Source of the DNA: Ruminococcus sp. HUN007
Lineage (GTDB): Bacteria > Bacillota > Clostridia > Oscillospirales > Ruminococcaceae
Assembly: GCF_000712055.1 (NCBI RefSeq)
Contig: NZ_JOOA01000002.1
Location: forward strand, 2,294,001 to 2,358,000
Length of the DNA: 64,000 nt
Direction: 5' to 3'
Part shown: positions 46,365 to 54,904 of the stretch, piece by piece
Layout: every line of letters starts with the position of its first letter
How positions within the stretch are numbered: the stretch's first letter is position 1
Translations under genes and position numbers: made by a program
Notes under the pieces: generated by a model
Databases searched by the model: none
The model's input: only the letters and a program-made list of their open reading frames with translations
What the model was told of the DNA's origin: nothing

Positions 46365-46399
46365 TCAGGCTGCGGATAACAATATTGTCTGCAGCCTGA
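46365..46399 (+). terminator. Terminator of the dockerin LRR gene
   Basis: TCAGGCTGC (46365-46373) pairs with GCAGCCTGA (46391-46399); only a weak T tract follows. Confidence 0.6.
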
Positions 46400-46481
46400 A
46401 TTTATGCTGATGCTATAAAAGAACTGTTTTTAAGGAAGAAGTTTTTTGCGGTTGACAAAGGTGTAATGCAGGGAGGGTAAT

Positions 46482-47510
46482 ATGACCGTAATAGTAACAG
46501 GAGGAGCCGGTTTCATCGGCTCAAATTTCGTATTCCATATGCTGAATACATATCCGGATTACAGGATCATCTGTCTGGACAAACTCACATATGCAGGCAA
46601 TCTCTCCACGCTTGAACCGGTGATGAATAACCCGGATTTCCGTTTCGTAAAACTTGACATCTGTGACCGGGAAGGAGTGAACAGACTTTTTGAGGAAGAA
46701 CGTCCTGATATAGTAGTGAACTTCGCTGCAGAATCACACGTTGATCGTTCGATTGAGAATCCGGAGATATTTCTACAGACCAATATCCTCGGTACACAGG
46801 TGCTTATGGATGCCTGCAGGAAGTATGGCATCAAACGCTATCACCAGGTAAGCACGGATGAGGTTTACGGTGATCTGCCGCTTGACAGACCGGATCTTTT
46901 CTTTACTGAAGAGACGCCTATTCATACAAGCAGTCCGTATTCAAGTTCCAAAGCGGGAGCAGATCTGCTGGTTATGGCGTATAACAGGACTTATGGCTTG
47001 CCGGTAACGATATCGCGCTGCTCAAATAACTACGGGCCGTATCATTTCCCGGAAAAACTTATTCCGCTTATGATAGTAAATGCGCTTGCAGACAAGCCTC
47101 TGCCTGTATACGGTGAAGGACTTAACGTTCGCGACTGGCTTTATGTTGAAGATCACTGCCGTGCAATCGACCTCATCATCCACAGAGGCAGAAACGGTGA
47201 AGTCTATAACGTCGGCGGTCACAATGAAATGAGAAATATTGATATTGTTAAGCTTATATGTAAGGAACTCGGTAAACCTGAAAGCCTCATCACACATGTA
47301 GAAGACAGAAAAGGCCACGACATGCGTTATGCAATTGATCCGACAAAGATCCATAATGAACTCGGCTGGCTTCCTGAAACGAAGTTTGAAGACGGAATAA
47401 AGAAAACTATCCGATGGTATCTCGATAACAGGGAATGGTGGGAGGCTATTATTTCAGGTGAATACCAGAATTACTATGAAAAGATTTATGGTAGTCGTGC
47501 ACGGCATTAA
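46482..47510 (+). CDS. rfbB: dTDP-glucose 4,6-dehydratase
   Basis: A 342-residue SDR enzyme that turns dTDP-glucose into the 4-keto-6-deoxy sugar used for rhamnose and other deoxysugars. NAD site GGAGFIGSNFV at the N-terminus, catalytic DEVYGD and Y-x3-K in YSSSKAGAD, and the dTDP-sugar residues SNNYGPYHFPEKLIP are present. It stands alone here; the other rml genes are not in the window. GGAGGG precedes ATG. Confidence 0.95.
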   Translation: MTVIVTGGAGFIGSNFVFHMLNTYPDYRIICLDKLTYAGNLSTLEPVMNNPDFRFVKLDICDREGVNRLFEEERPDIVVNFAAESHVDRSIENPEIFLQTNILGTQVLMDACRKYGIKRYHQVSTDEVYGDLPLDRPDLFFTEETPIHTSSPYSSSKAGADLLVMAYNRTYGLPVTISRCSNNYGPYHFPEKLIPLMIVNALADKPLPVYGEGLNVRDWLYVEDHCRAIDLIIHRGRNGEVYNVGGHNEMRNIDIVKLICKELGKPESLITHVEDRKGHDMRYAIDPTKIHNELGWLPETKFEDGIKKTIRWYLDNREWWEAIISGEYQNYYEKIYGSRARH

Positions 47511-47620
47511 CATGAACTGTATCAGATGAATGCAGGAATTTTAGCTTTGATATTGTATTGTAAACTTAAACGAGTTGTAATACAAATCATGGTCATAAAT
47601 AAGAAGCAGAATGAAATTAC

Positions 47621-47649
47621 TTGAATAGAGTTTCACATAATGATATAAT
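47621..47649 (+). promoter_or_regulatory. Promoter of the ATPase/TOPRIM module
   Basis: TTGAAT at 47621-47626, 17-bp spacer, TATAAT at 47644-47649. Transcription would run through the palindromes at 47671-47704 and 47766-47804 before the first gene. The stretch 47511-47620 has nothing further. Confidence 0.65.
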
Positions 47650-47670
47650 TATTATATACTCGCATGTGTT

Positions 47671-47704
47671 ATAGTAAAAGAAAAATATATTTTTCTTTTA
47701 CTAT
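47671..47704. repeat. 34-bp perfect palindrome in the module leader
   Basis: 15-base arms of A/T-rich sequence (ATAGTAAAAGAAAAA and its complement) meet around TATA. It can act as a hairpin in either transcript or as a site for a dimeric protein. It begins about 15 bases after the expected transcription start. Confidence 0.8.
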
Positions 47705-47765
47705 TAGCCGATATGCAGGGAGCAAACGTAGTTTGCGGATCTGCAAGGCAATATAAATGAATTAA

Positions 47766-47804
47766 TTATAGTGAACGTATAAATCTTTTATGCGTTCACT
47801 ATAA
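47766..47804 (+). other. Hairpin just before the ATPase gene
   Basis: TTATAGTGAACG (47766-47777) pairs perfectly with CGTTCACTATAA (47793-47804) around a 15-base loop, ending 8 bases before the AAAGGG box of the ATPase gene. It may control access to the ribosome site. Confidence 0.6.
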
Positions 47805-47829
47805 TATAAGCTAATGAAAGGGCTTTCTT

Positions 47830-48888
47830 ATGATTAATAAGATTTCAATTGATAATTTCAGGGGACTTAAACATATTGATATTGATGGAATGAATAGAAT
47901 TTCTTTGATATCAGGAAAAAATAATGTTGGAAAGAGCTCTGTGCTGGAAGCAGTTTTTCTTTATATGTATCATACATCAAATAACTCATTTACGGCCTTA
48001 AACAGACTTAGAGGTTCTTTGAGTGGAGATATTTTTAATATCTGGGAGCCAATGTTTTTTAATATGGATATGGATGCATCACTGAGTATCAGAGTCTGCA
48101 AAGATTCCGGTGCATCAGAACTCCAGTATAAAAAAGATATGGATTATTTACCACAGAGCATGAATAGCGTTCCTGAAGAACTGTTGGTTCCTTTTCGCGC
48201 TTCGGCAAAAGACAATTATTCATTGTCTTTCACTTTTAAAAACGGAGAGTATTCTGAGAAAGGACATTTCTTTGCAAATGCAGACGGTGTTCTGAGACAG
48301 ATGAGTACTAATTTGCCAGGAAATGAATTGCAGGGAACGACTTCAACTGGTTTTATAAATTCACTTGTGGTAAGAGCTGAAGACGATGTTATTGACAGCG
48401 TCGGGAAACTGGAGTTAGACGGTAACAAAAATGCGATGATAGAAATTATGCGTGAACTTGATCCTATGATCGAAGATGTAGTAACTGTTTCAAGAAAAAA
48501 CATATCACGTTTGCATGTACGTATAGGACAGAAATGGATTCCTTTGCAGTATGCGGGAGATGGAGTGATGAAACTTCTGCATATATGTTTATCCATTATG
48601 GAAAGACCAGACGGATTACTGCTGATAGATGAAATAGAAACAGGTTTTCATTATTCTATGTATGCACCGCTTTGGAGAATTATTGATAAAATCAGTAAAA
48701 AGTACAATTGCCAGATTATCGCAACGACGCACAGCTATGAAATGATATCTGCTTTAAATGAGAACAATTATGAATCTGATGACTTTGTTTACTACAGGCT
48801 TGGCAGAAGCAGTGAAGGTGTGAATGCTTATAGATATGACAGTTCAATGCTTGATAGTGCACTGAATTCCGAGATGGAGGTGCGCTGA
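47830..48888 (+). CDS. AAA_15/AAA_21 ATPase, OLD/PARIS-like defence candidate
   Basis: A 352-residue ABC-type ATPase of the RecF/OLD group: ISIDNFRGLKHI start, Walker A SGKNNVGKSS (about 29-38), signature-like AGDGVMKLLHICLS, Walker B GLLLIDEIETGFH and a switch His in IATTHSYEM. Its stop overlaps the ATG of a TOPRIM-type protein. OLD nucleases fuse these two functions; PARIS (AriA-AriB) and related phage-defence systems encode them as two genes, as here. A defence role is inference. It lies in an area rich in broken and mobile genes. Confidence 0.82.
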   Translation: MINKISIDNFRGLKHIDIDGMNRISLISGKNNVGKSSVLEAVFLYMYHTSNNSFTALNRLRGSLSGDIFNIWEPMFFNMDMDASLSIRVCKDSGASELQYKKDMDYLPQSMNSVPEELLVPFRASAKDNYSLSFTFKNGEYSEKGHFFANADGVLRQMSTNLPGNELQGTTSTGFINSLVVRAEDDVIDSVGKLELDGNKNAMIEIMRELDPMIEDVVTVSRKNISRLHVRIGQKWIPLQYAGDGVMKLLHICLSIMERPDGLLLIDEIETGFHYSMYAPLWRIIDKISKKYNCQIIATTHSYEMISALNENNYESDDFVYYRLGRSSEGVNAYRYDSSMLDSALNSEMEVR

Positions 48889-49553
48889 TGGCTGTCGTTC
48901 ATAACAAGATAAGGAAGAATTATATTATTCTGTGCGAAGGAAAGGATACAGAGAATTTTCTGATTCAGTATCTCAATTCAGAGCCGCTTAAAATAGAGAA
49001 GCGGTTTAGTGAAGATATTCAGACGTTTGATTTTGGCGGTATAAATCAGTTGACGATGTTTATGAGAACTCTTATGAATATGGAGGGCTTTGATAAAGTT
49101 GATCGTCTTCTGGTGATTCGTGATGCAGAAACAAATGTGGAACAGGCTGAAATTATGGTCAGAAATTCTTTTTTCGAGTGTGGTTTATCTGTTCCGGACA
49201 GTTGCTGCAGTTGGAATAAAACCAGTAACCTTCATACGGCATATCTGTTATTGCCGTCATGTGATAATAAGCCTGTGCCTGGTGCATTAGAGGATCTGTG
49301 CTGGGATATCATATCAGATAAAGATGCGGAACGAATTAAGAATGATATTGAAAAGTTTACTGATAAAATAAAATCTGAGTATGGCAGAATTGTTTCTCAT
49401 GAGCATAAAAGCAAACTGCATACTTATTTTTCTGTGAATGATGATCTTGTTTCACTGAAAGTTGGTGAAGCAGCACGTTCAGGAGCGTTTGACTGGAATA
49501 GTGCAAGACTGGAGTTGTTAAAACAATTGATTCATGAAGGCTTTTTTACTTAA
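48888..49553 (+). CDS. DUF3226/TOPRIM-like partner protein
   Basis: A 221-residue protein with the TOPRIM-like order: YIILCEGKDTENF (conserved Glu near residue 17), LLVIRDAETN (acidic motif near 85) and a C-terminal KVGEAARSGAFDW segment typical of DUF3226. These acidic residues would bind metal for nucleic-acid cleavage. The gene overlaps the ATPase gene by one base, so they are made together. The function is inferred from fold and pairing. Confidence 0.75.
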   Translation: MAVVHNKIRKNYIILCEGKDTENFLIQYLNSEPLKIEKRFSEDIQTFDFGGINQLTMFMRTLMNMEGFDKVDRLLVIRDAETNVEQAEIMVRNSFFECGLSVPDSCCSWNKTSNLHTAYLLLPSCDNKPVPGALEDLCWDIISDKDAERIKNDIEKFTDKIKSEYGRIVSHEHKSKLHTYFSVNDDLVSLKVGEAARSGAFDWNSARLELLKQLIHEGFFT

Positions 49554-49658
49554 TATAAATCAGGCGATTATTATCAATGCATAACAGGTTGTGAACGACA
49601 TAAGAACTCATCTTTATGTTTTCATGAATAAAAAACAATCAATATCAGGGAGGAAAAA

Positions 49659-49741
49659 AGACAGGTATTCGAAAAGAGTGAAGTAAAGGTATGGGAATGC
49701 CGCAACTGCGGACACATAATCGTTGGCACAAAGGCACCGGA
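49659..49741 (+). pseudogene. Duplicated fragment of the rubrerythrin gene
   Basis: About 80 bp are nearly identical (about three differences) to 51815-51897, which encodes the [19 protein letters not shown] start of the rubredoxin-like domain. A rubrerythrin-like leader (ATCAGGGAGGAAAA) stands just before it, but the whole ferritin-like domain and the end of the gene are missing. It runs straight into the leader of the AAA gene. Confidence 0.8.
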
Positions 49742-49764
49742 ATCTCAGAAAGGAGAGAAATTTA

Positions 49765-51271
49765 ATGGCCAGCAGAACCAGAAAAGATATTGTAGTTGGA
49801 ATAGATAATTATGATGACCTTATAAATGAAAACGGATATTACGTGGATAAAACCGAGCTGCTTTATGATTTACTGACTGGTTCAAAGAAAAAAGTTTCTC
49901 TTTTTACACGTCCGCGTCGTTTTGGAAAAACACTTACCATGAGCATGATGGAAAGCTTTTTTGATATTGGAAAGAACAGTTCTGAAGTTTTCAGGGAAAG
50001 AAATATTTTTCTGAATCATCCGGAATTCTGCGCTGAATGGATGAATCAGTACCCGACTTTATTTGTTTCTTTTAAAGATATTGAGGGGCTTACCTTTGAA
50101 ACAGCACTGAAAAAACTCAAGGCTGTAATAGCTGATCTTTGCAAGGAGCATGAGTATCTTGCAAAGGCGCCGGAAGTCAATGTTGCTGATGCTGAAATAT
50201 TTCAGAGGTTAATGTTCAAGAACGGTGATATAGAAGAAGTTCAGAATTCACTTAAAACACTCATGCGGATGATGTATGCAGTTTACAGAAAACCGGTTAT
50301 TCTTCTGATAGATGAGTACGACGTTCCGCTTGCCAAAGCTGCTGCATCCAGAAATAAGGAATTTTACGCACAAATGCTTGACGTGATCCGCGGACTTATG
50401 AGTATTTCAGTAAAAACCAATGATTTTCTGAAATTTTCAGTGATCACAGGATGCCTTAGGATCTCAAAAGAAAGTATTTTTACAGGCGTCAATAATTTTG
50501 CGTGTTATTCTGTTACAAGTATGAAATACAGTCAGTATTTTGGATTTACTGCATCAGAAGTTCAGAGACTTCTTGAAGCATTTGGAATGTCCGATAAATA
50601 CGAAGTACTGAAAAAGTGGTATGATGGATATATTTTTGGAAACACTGAGGTTTTCTGTCCGTGGGATGTGGTCAGTTACATTGATTCTGCCATGGAGATC
50701 GACGGTGATGAAATACCTGAACCTGAGAATTTCTGGGCTGATACAAGCTCCAATACACTTCTGAACGATTTTATTAATCATTCAGAAATAGATGCCTCAG
50801 CAAAGTTTGAGATTCTTCTTAACGGAGGAACTATTACTGAAGAAATAACAAATGAACTGACCTATGACAGTCTTGCTGATTCTGAACGTAATCTCTGGAG
50901 CGTTCTATTAATGACGGGATATGTTTCAAGTGCAGAAAAATGCACCAGGAAAGCTGTAAAGCTTCGAATTCCGAATGCAGAAATAGCTGAACTTTTCCGG
51001 GATGCAGTCGTAAGAAAATTTGAAAAAACACTTGATGATTCAAAAGTGGACGCTTTTGTAACGGCCATGTGGAATGAGGATACCGTTACTGCTTCTGGAA
51101 TTCAAACGATCGAAAAAGAAAGAAGATCTTGATTCGGACTGTGATGAGGCCATCGGTCAGATTCTGAAAAATGGTTATGACAGGCTGATCCCTGAGGGCT
51201 ATGAAAAACAAATCGTTTATGGAGTCGCTTTCTTCGGAAAAACAGCCAGAGTAAAAATTCTGAAAAGATAG
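49765..51271 (+). pseudogene. AAA-ATPase-like / PD-(D/E)XK gene with deletion and shift
   Basis: The N-terminal ATPase-like domain is complete: VDKTELLYDLL, the P-loop-like FTRPRRFGKTLTMSM, ILLIDEYDVPLAKA and WYDGYIFG. The C-terminal nuclease domain remains only as LLLEFKRSKKKEDL...YGVAFFGKTARVKIL in another frame from 51074. The conserved stretch between them, including the first acidic residue of the nuclease site, is absent, so this is an internal deletion plus shift, not a simple slip. AGGAGAG sets the start at ATG 49765. The family is multi-copy in gut Firmicutes; a remnant of another member lies at 29570. Confidence 0.8.
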
Positions 51272-51408
51272 TTATTGTACCCTGATAAAAATTGGCGAAC
51301 GAATAACGGCCGATTTTGCTATTGCCTAACTGCCGTAAAAATGATATACTTAAAGTGACATATAAACCATTTTACATTCATCATATTTTTATCAGGGAGG
51401 AAAACCAG

Positions 51409-51954
51409 ATGGAAAAATCAAATCGTTACGCAGGCACACAGACAGAAAAGAACCTTGAAGCTGCATTTGCCGGTGAATCACAGGCACGCAACAAGTACAC
51501 ATACTTTGCATCAAAGGCAAAGAAGGAAGGCTTCGAGCAGATCGCTGCACTGTTTTTAAAGACCGCTGACAACGAAAAGGAACACGCTAAGATGTGGTTC
51601 AAGGAGCTTAACGGAATAGGTTCAACTGCAGAAAACCTTGAAGAAGCAGCCAACGGCGAAAATTACGAATGGACAGATATGTACGAAGGTTTCGCCAAAA
51701 CTGCTGAAGAGGAAGGCTTCCCGGAACTCGCAGCAAAGTTCAGAATGGTCGGCGCTATCGAAAAGCATCACGAAGAACGCTATCGTGCACTTCTTAAGAA
51801 TGTTGAAATGCAGCAGGTGTTTGAAAAGAGTGAAGTAAAGGTATGGGAATGCCGCAACTGCGGACACATAATCGTTGGCACAAAGGCTCCGGAAGTATGT
51901 CCTGTATGTGCTCATCCGCAGAGCTATTTTGAAGTACACGCTGAGAATTACTGA
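51409..51954 (+). CDS. rbr: Rubrerythrin
   Basis: A 181-residue peroxide-reducing protein. The ferritin-like di-iron domain has [26 protein letters not shown] and EKHHEERY (Glu/His ligands), and the C-terminal rubredoxin-like domain has two CxxC pairs (CRNCG and CPVCAHP). It protects anaerobes from hydrogen peroxide using NADH-linked electrons. ATG 51409 follows GGGAGG at 51395-51400. A partial copy of its 3' part lies 2 kb upstream. Confidence 0.95.
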   Translation: MEKSNRYAGTQTEKNLEAAFAGESQARNKYTYFASKAKKEGFEQIAALFLKTADNEKEHAKMWFKELNGIGSTAENLEEAANGENYEWTDMYEGFAKTAEEEGFPELAAKFRMVGAIEKHHEERYRALLKNVEMQQVFEKSEVKVWECRNCGHIIVGTKAPEVCPVCAHPQSYFEVHAENY

Positions 51955-51962
51955 TAGAACTT

Positions 51963-52065
51963 AAAGCGCTGATTTGTTCACTGATAAGCTGAGAAACGCG
52001 GCTAAAACCTGTAGTTTCTCAGCTTTAAATCCGGTTTGCCGGATATCTGAACGAATCAGCGCTTT
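51963..52065 (+). repeat. Structured repeat, diverged copy 3; may end the rubrerythrin transcript
   Basis: Outer 18-base arms (51963-51980 with 52048-52065, one mismatch) carry the family motif GCGCTGATT...AATCAGCGC. Inside are two perfect hairpins: AAGCTGAGAAAC with GTTTCTCAGCTT (51986-51997, 52014-52025) and ATCCGG-TTTG-CCGGAT (52029-52044). Five T close the element, so it can also terminate transcription. Architecture equals the copies at 39855 and 62095; the inner sequence differs. Confidence 0.65.
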
Positions 52066-52130
52066 TTAAAATGGTGTAATATATACATCTGAAAACTACA
52101 AAACATAATCAGCTTTTTGCACATTTCCAA

Positions 52131-52159
52131 TTGACAGAACTCTGCAAAACCTGTATAAT
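52131..52159 (+). promoter_or_regulatory. Promoter of the CAP-domain gene
   Basis: TTGACA at 52131-52136, 17-bp spacer, TATAAT at 52154-52159: full consensus. Confidence 0.88.
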
Positions 52160-52240
52160 TTAATATATAAGTAAACGTTTTTATCTTAGGAAACAGTTTG
52201 GCAGGCCATTGTTTCCGAGGCTTTGTTGAGGTGGATTGGA

Positions 52241-54001
52241 TTGAATAATCGTAAAAGTTTATTTGCATGTGTTCTCGCTGGTATTTTATCATGTTCCTAC
52301 AGCCTGACTGCTTCTGCCGATAGTTTTGTAAACGGCGGACAGCTTAAGAGAGGGCTTCTTCTTAAGGAAAGGAATAACCGTAATTATCATATTTCCGACT
52401 ACAATACCAATAATGACAATGTAGTCAATGTGCTTGACCTTTGCCGTGTGAAATCCGGTGTGATAGGCGAAGATAAGCCTGAAATGCAGAATATTAATAT
52501 AAACTGTACCGGACCGTGGATCAGTGACGACAAGTCACAGTTAACTGTTCCGGTTTACATAAGCGGCAATGTGCTCGGCGTTTCTTCTGTTTCATTCCGT
52601 GTTGTATACAACAACTGGAATTTTACTCTGTCTGATGTTTATTCGTCGGCAAATGCTGAAGTGTCATTTTCCAAGGCGACTGATCTGGTTCAGTATATAG
52701 CACCAGGCGCTCGGAATATGACAAATGAAGGATATTTCGTTTATCTCGTGTTTGATGTTTCACCGTCAGTTCCGAATGCTGTTCATGATATTGAACTTGA
52801 TGAGATTCAGGCGGCAATGACTGATAAAAACGGTGAAATCAAAGAAATTTCCAAAGAAGAATGCAATATCGATTCGATCCTTTCATTTGAGTTCTTCCGT
52901 GAGGAACCTGTTGTAACTACTGTTACAGAACCAGTTATTACAACAGTTACTACAGAACAGGTAACTACAGCAGCGACTACTGTTACAACGGTGCCGGTTA
53001 CAACAGTTACTAAGGCTGAAACAAAAGCTGCACCGCCTAAGAGTGACGAGCTGAGCTTCTATATGGATAACGCTGTGCTCGACGGTGACGGCAGACACCT
53101 TAAAGTACCTGTTTATATGAACGGAAACAAAGAAGGTATCTGTAACTTTAATACTGTAGTCAAATTCGACAGAAACAAGTTCTCGCTTACTGGTATAGAA
53201 CGCGGAGAATTCGAAGGATGGGGCTATGTTGCAGGAAACGGTGACAATGCAGTTTTCAATACGAATAATAACGCTAATATCAAAGCGAACAGCGGCGTTA
53301 TTGCCTATCTTAACTTTGAAGTAAAGGGCGGGGCTGATCAGAACACTTATCGTTTTGAACTCACTGATATAAAGGCATCAAAGTCTGAAAACTGGAATCA
53401 GAAAAATATTGATAAATGCCGTAAGAATTCAGAAGTTTATGAATTCAAGTTTGACGGCAGTGCGGCTGTAACGACTACGGTACCGCAGATCACCACTGCA
53501 GTTACGACAACAATTACAGAACCGTCTGTGACTACAACGGTTACTACTGTAACGACTGCTGTAAAGGTAACGCAGCCGCCGGTAACTACACCGACAAAAA
53601 CAGTTCAGGATGATTACCCGTATGAGGTTGAACAGGTTAAGTCCGAGATTGCAGACCTGATTAATGCCGACCGTGCTGCTGCCGGCAAACAGACTCTTGT
53701 AATTAACAAGAGACTTTGTGCTGCTGCGGATAAGTTTTCGGAAGATCTCGTACAAAACTGGGGCAATGCTAATTCCAACATGTTATACCCACTGTTCAGA
53801 GAATACGGTGTTGACGTACAGTTCGAGTCTCATGTATATGCAGCACAGGCTCCGACTGCAGCGCGTGTAAAGGCCGTTGTTGACAGAACTAAGTTAAGTT
53901 CGTTTGATTCTTCAAGCTATAATACTATCGGAATTGGACATGTATACGTTGAAGGATCAAGATACGGACATTACTGGACGGTTATTGTTGCTAAAGTATA
54001 A
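52241..54001 (+). CDS. Secreted protein with two cohesin-like modules and a CAP domain
   Basis: 586 residues from TTG 52241 (GAGGTGG at 52228-52234): signal peptide (1-27, ending TASA), a single dockerin-like calcium loop (DYNTNNDNVVNVLDL, about 45-60), a cohesin-like beta module (about 85-205), a Thr/Val linker, a second cohesin-like module (about 265-385), another Thr-rich linker and a C-terminal CAP/SCP domain (about 460-586, with IADLINADRAAAGKQTL and IGIGHVYVEGSRYGHYW). Bacterial CAP proteins have unclear roles, some in adhesion or wall modification. The half-dockerin plus cohesin-like order is unusual. Single gene with a consensus promoter. Confidence 0.75.
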   Translation: MNNRKSLFACVLAGILSCSYSLTASADSFVNGGQLKRGLLLKERNNRNYHISDYNTNNDNVVNVLDLCRVKSGVIGEDKPEMQNININCTGPWISDDKSQLTVPVYISGNVLGVSSVSFRVVYNNWNFTLSDVYSSANAEVSFSKATDLVQYIAPGARNMTNEGYFVYLVFDVSPSVPNAVHDIELDEIQAAMTDKNGEIKEISKEECNIDSILSFEFFREEPVVTTVTEPVITTVTTEQVTTAATTVTTVPVTTVTKAETKAAPPKSDELSFYMDNAVLDGDGRHLKVPVYMNGNKEGICNFNTVVKFDRNKFSLTGIERGEFEGWGYVAGNGDNAVFNTNNNANIKANSGVIAYLNFEVKGGADQNTYRFELTDIKASKSENWNQKNIDKCRKNSEVYEFKFDGSAAVTTTVPQITTAVTTTITEPSVTTTVTTVTTAVKVTQPPVTTPTKTVQDDYPYEVEQVKSEIADLINADRAAAGKQTLVINKRLCAAADKFSEDLVQNWGNANSNMLYPLFREYGVDVQFESHVYAAQAPTAARVKAVVDRTKLSSFDSSSYNTIGIGHVYVEGSRYGHYWTVIVAKV

Positions 54002-54062
54002 CCTCTGAAAACTTTTTAATAAGATAATTTGGATTTCTATTATCAAAATATAATAAAGTCCG

Positions 54063-54099
54063 ACAGGATCCCGTGTATATACTTTACGCGGGATCCTGT
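54063..54099 (+). terminator. Hairpin terminator after the CAP-domain gene
   Basis: ACAGGATCCCG (54063-54073) pairs perfectly with CGGGATCCTGT (54089-54099); the T tract is weak. Confidence 0.65.
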
Positions 54100-54220
54100 G
54101 CATTTATCACCCGTTCTCTTTTTTCTTTGGTTTGAATAATCAGCAATTTCTTAGGGAAAATATACATTAATCAAATATATTGATATTAATATATTGATAT
54201 GATATAATAATTGCATTATT

Positions 54221-54624
54221 ATTGTATATGCCGGAATATAAACCGCAACGACACGGACTTGGAACCGCACCTTGCCGGACCTAGAACCGCACTTTGCCGG
54301 GCGAAAACCGCACCGGTTTCAGATCAAGGACAATCCATTCTTCACGCTCTGCATAAGTGAGCTTTTATGCCGCAAAAGCCGCTTGACAGTGAGTATGAGT
54401 GTGGTAGGCTGGTGGCCAGGCAGCAGCCCTCGTGGCTGCCTGCCTGTGCTGCCGGACTACCGCCGCTCATAGAGGCTTGCTGTCAAGTGGACTGTGGAAT
54501 AAATGCGAACGGACTGGACGAACACCACGAAGAGTACATAATAAAGTAGTACGGTGCGGTTCTTCTCCGGCAGCGTGCGGTCGATACTCCGTGCAGGTGC
54601 GGTTCTGGTGCCGGCATATACAAT
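54221..54624. mobile_element. 404-bp non-autonomous transposon (MITE) with iteron ends
   Basis: The ends are a perfect 14-bp inverted repeat (ATTGTATATGCCGG at 54221-54234 and its complement at 54611-54624). Each end carries spaced copies of CCGCAC pointing inward: at 54243 (CCGCAA), 54265, 54287 and 54308 on the left, and complements at 54554, 54575 and 54597 on the right, 21-22 bp apart. No protein is encoded. The GC-rich core (54361-54487) folds into nested stems. The multi-site ends resemble those of IS21/Mu/Tn7-type transposases, so a transposase elsewhere may move it. Confidence 0.75.
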
Positions 54625-54649
54625 TATATTTATAAAAAGGAGACAAAAC

Positions 54650-54838
54650 ATGAACTACAGAAAAACACTCGCTGTTTTAACAGCACTTGCAGCCTGCGCA
54701 TCAGTTACGGCGATGCCTGCAGGAGTGCAGAACAATGATAACACAAGCATATTTGCAGTGAAAGCTGCAGAAGTGGATATTCCGCTTAGCGAGTGCACCT
54801 GTACCGGAAATTCAGAGCAGGTGATGACGATGAATTAG
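54650..54838 (+). pseudogene. 5' fragment of a dockerin LRR gene cut by IS21
   Basis: A signal peptide (MNYRKTLAVLTALAACASVTA) and about 30 further residues, then the frame enters the left end of the IS21-type element and stops. AAGGAG precedes ATG, and the 404-bp MITE ends 25 bases upstream. The rest of the gene continues at 57567. Confidence 0.75.
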
Positions 54839-54904
54839 AGCACCCTTTTCCGGAGCACTGAGCAAGTGAATCCGGTCAAGAGTGCAGTAGGTAAATCGAC
54901 TCAG

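Noticed and set aside
54457..54651. Short overlapping frames in the 404-bp MITE
   Set aside because: Four short frames cover the same GC-rich bases on both strands without ribosome sites; the symmetric ends and stems explain the sequence better.
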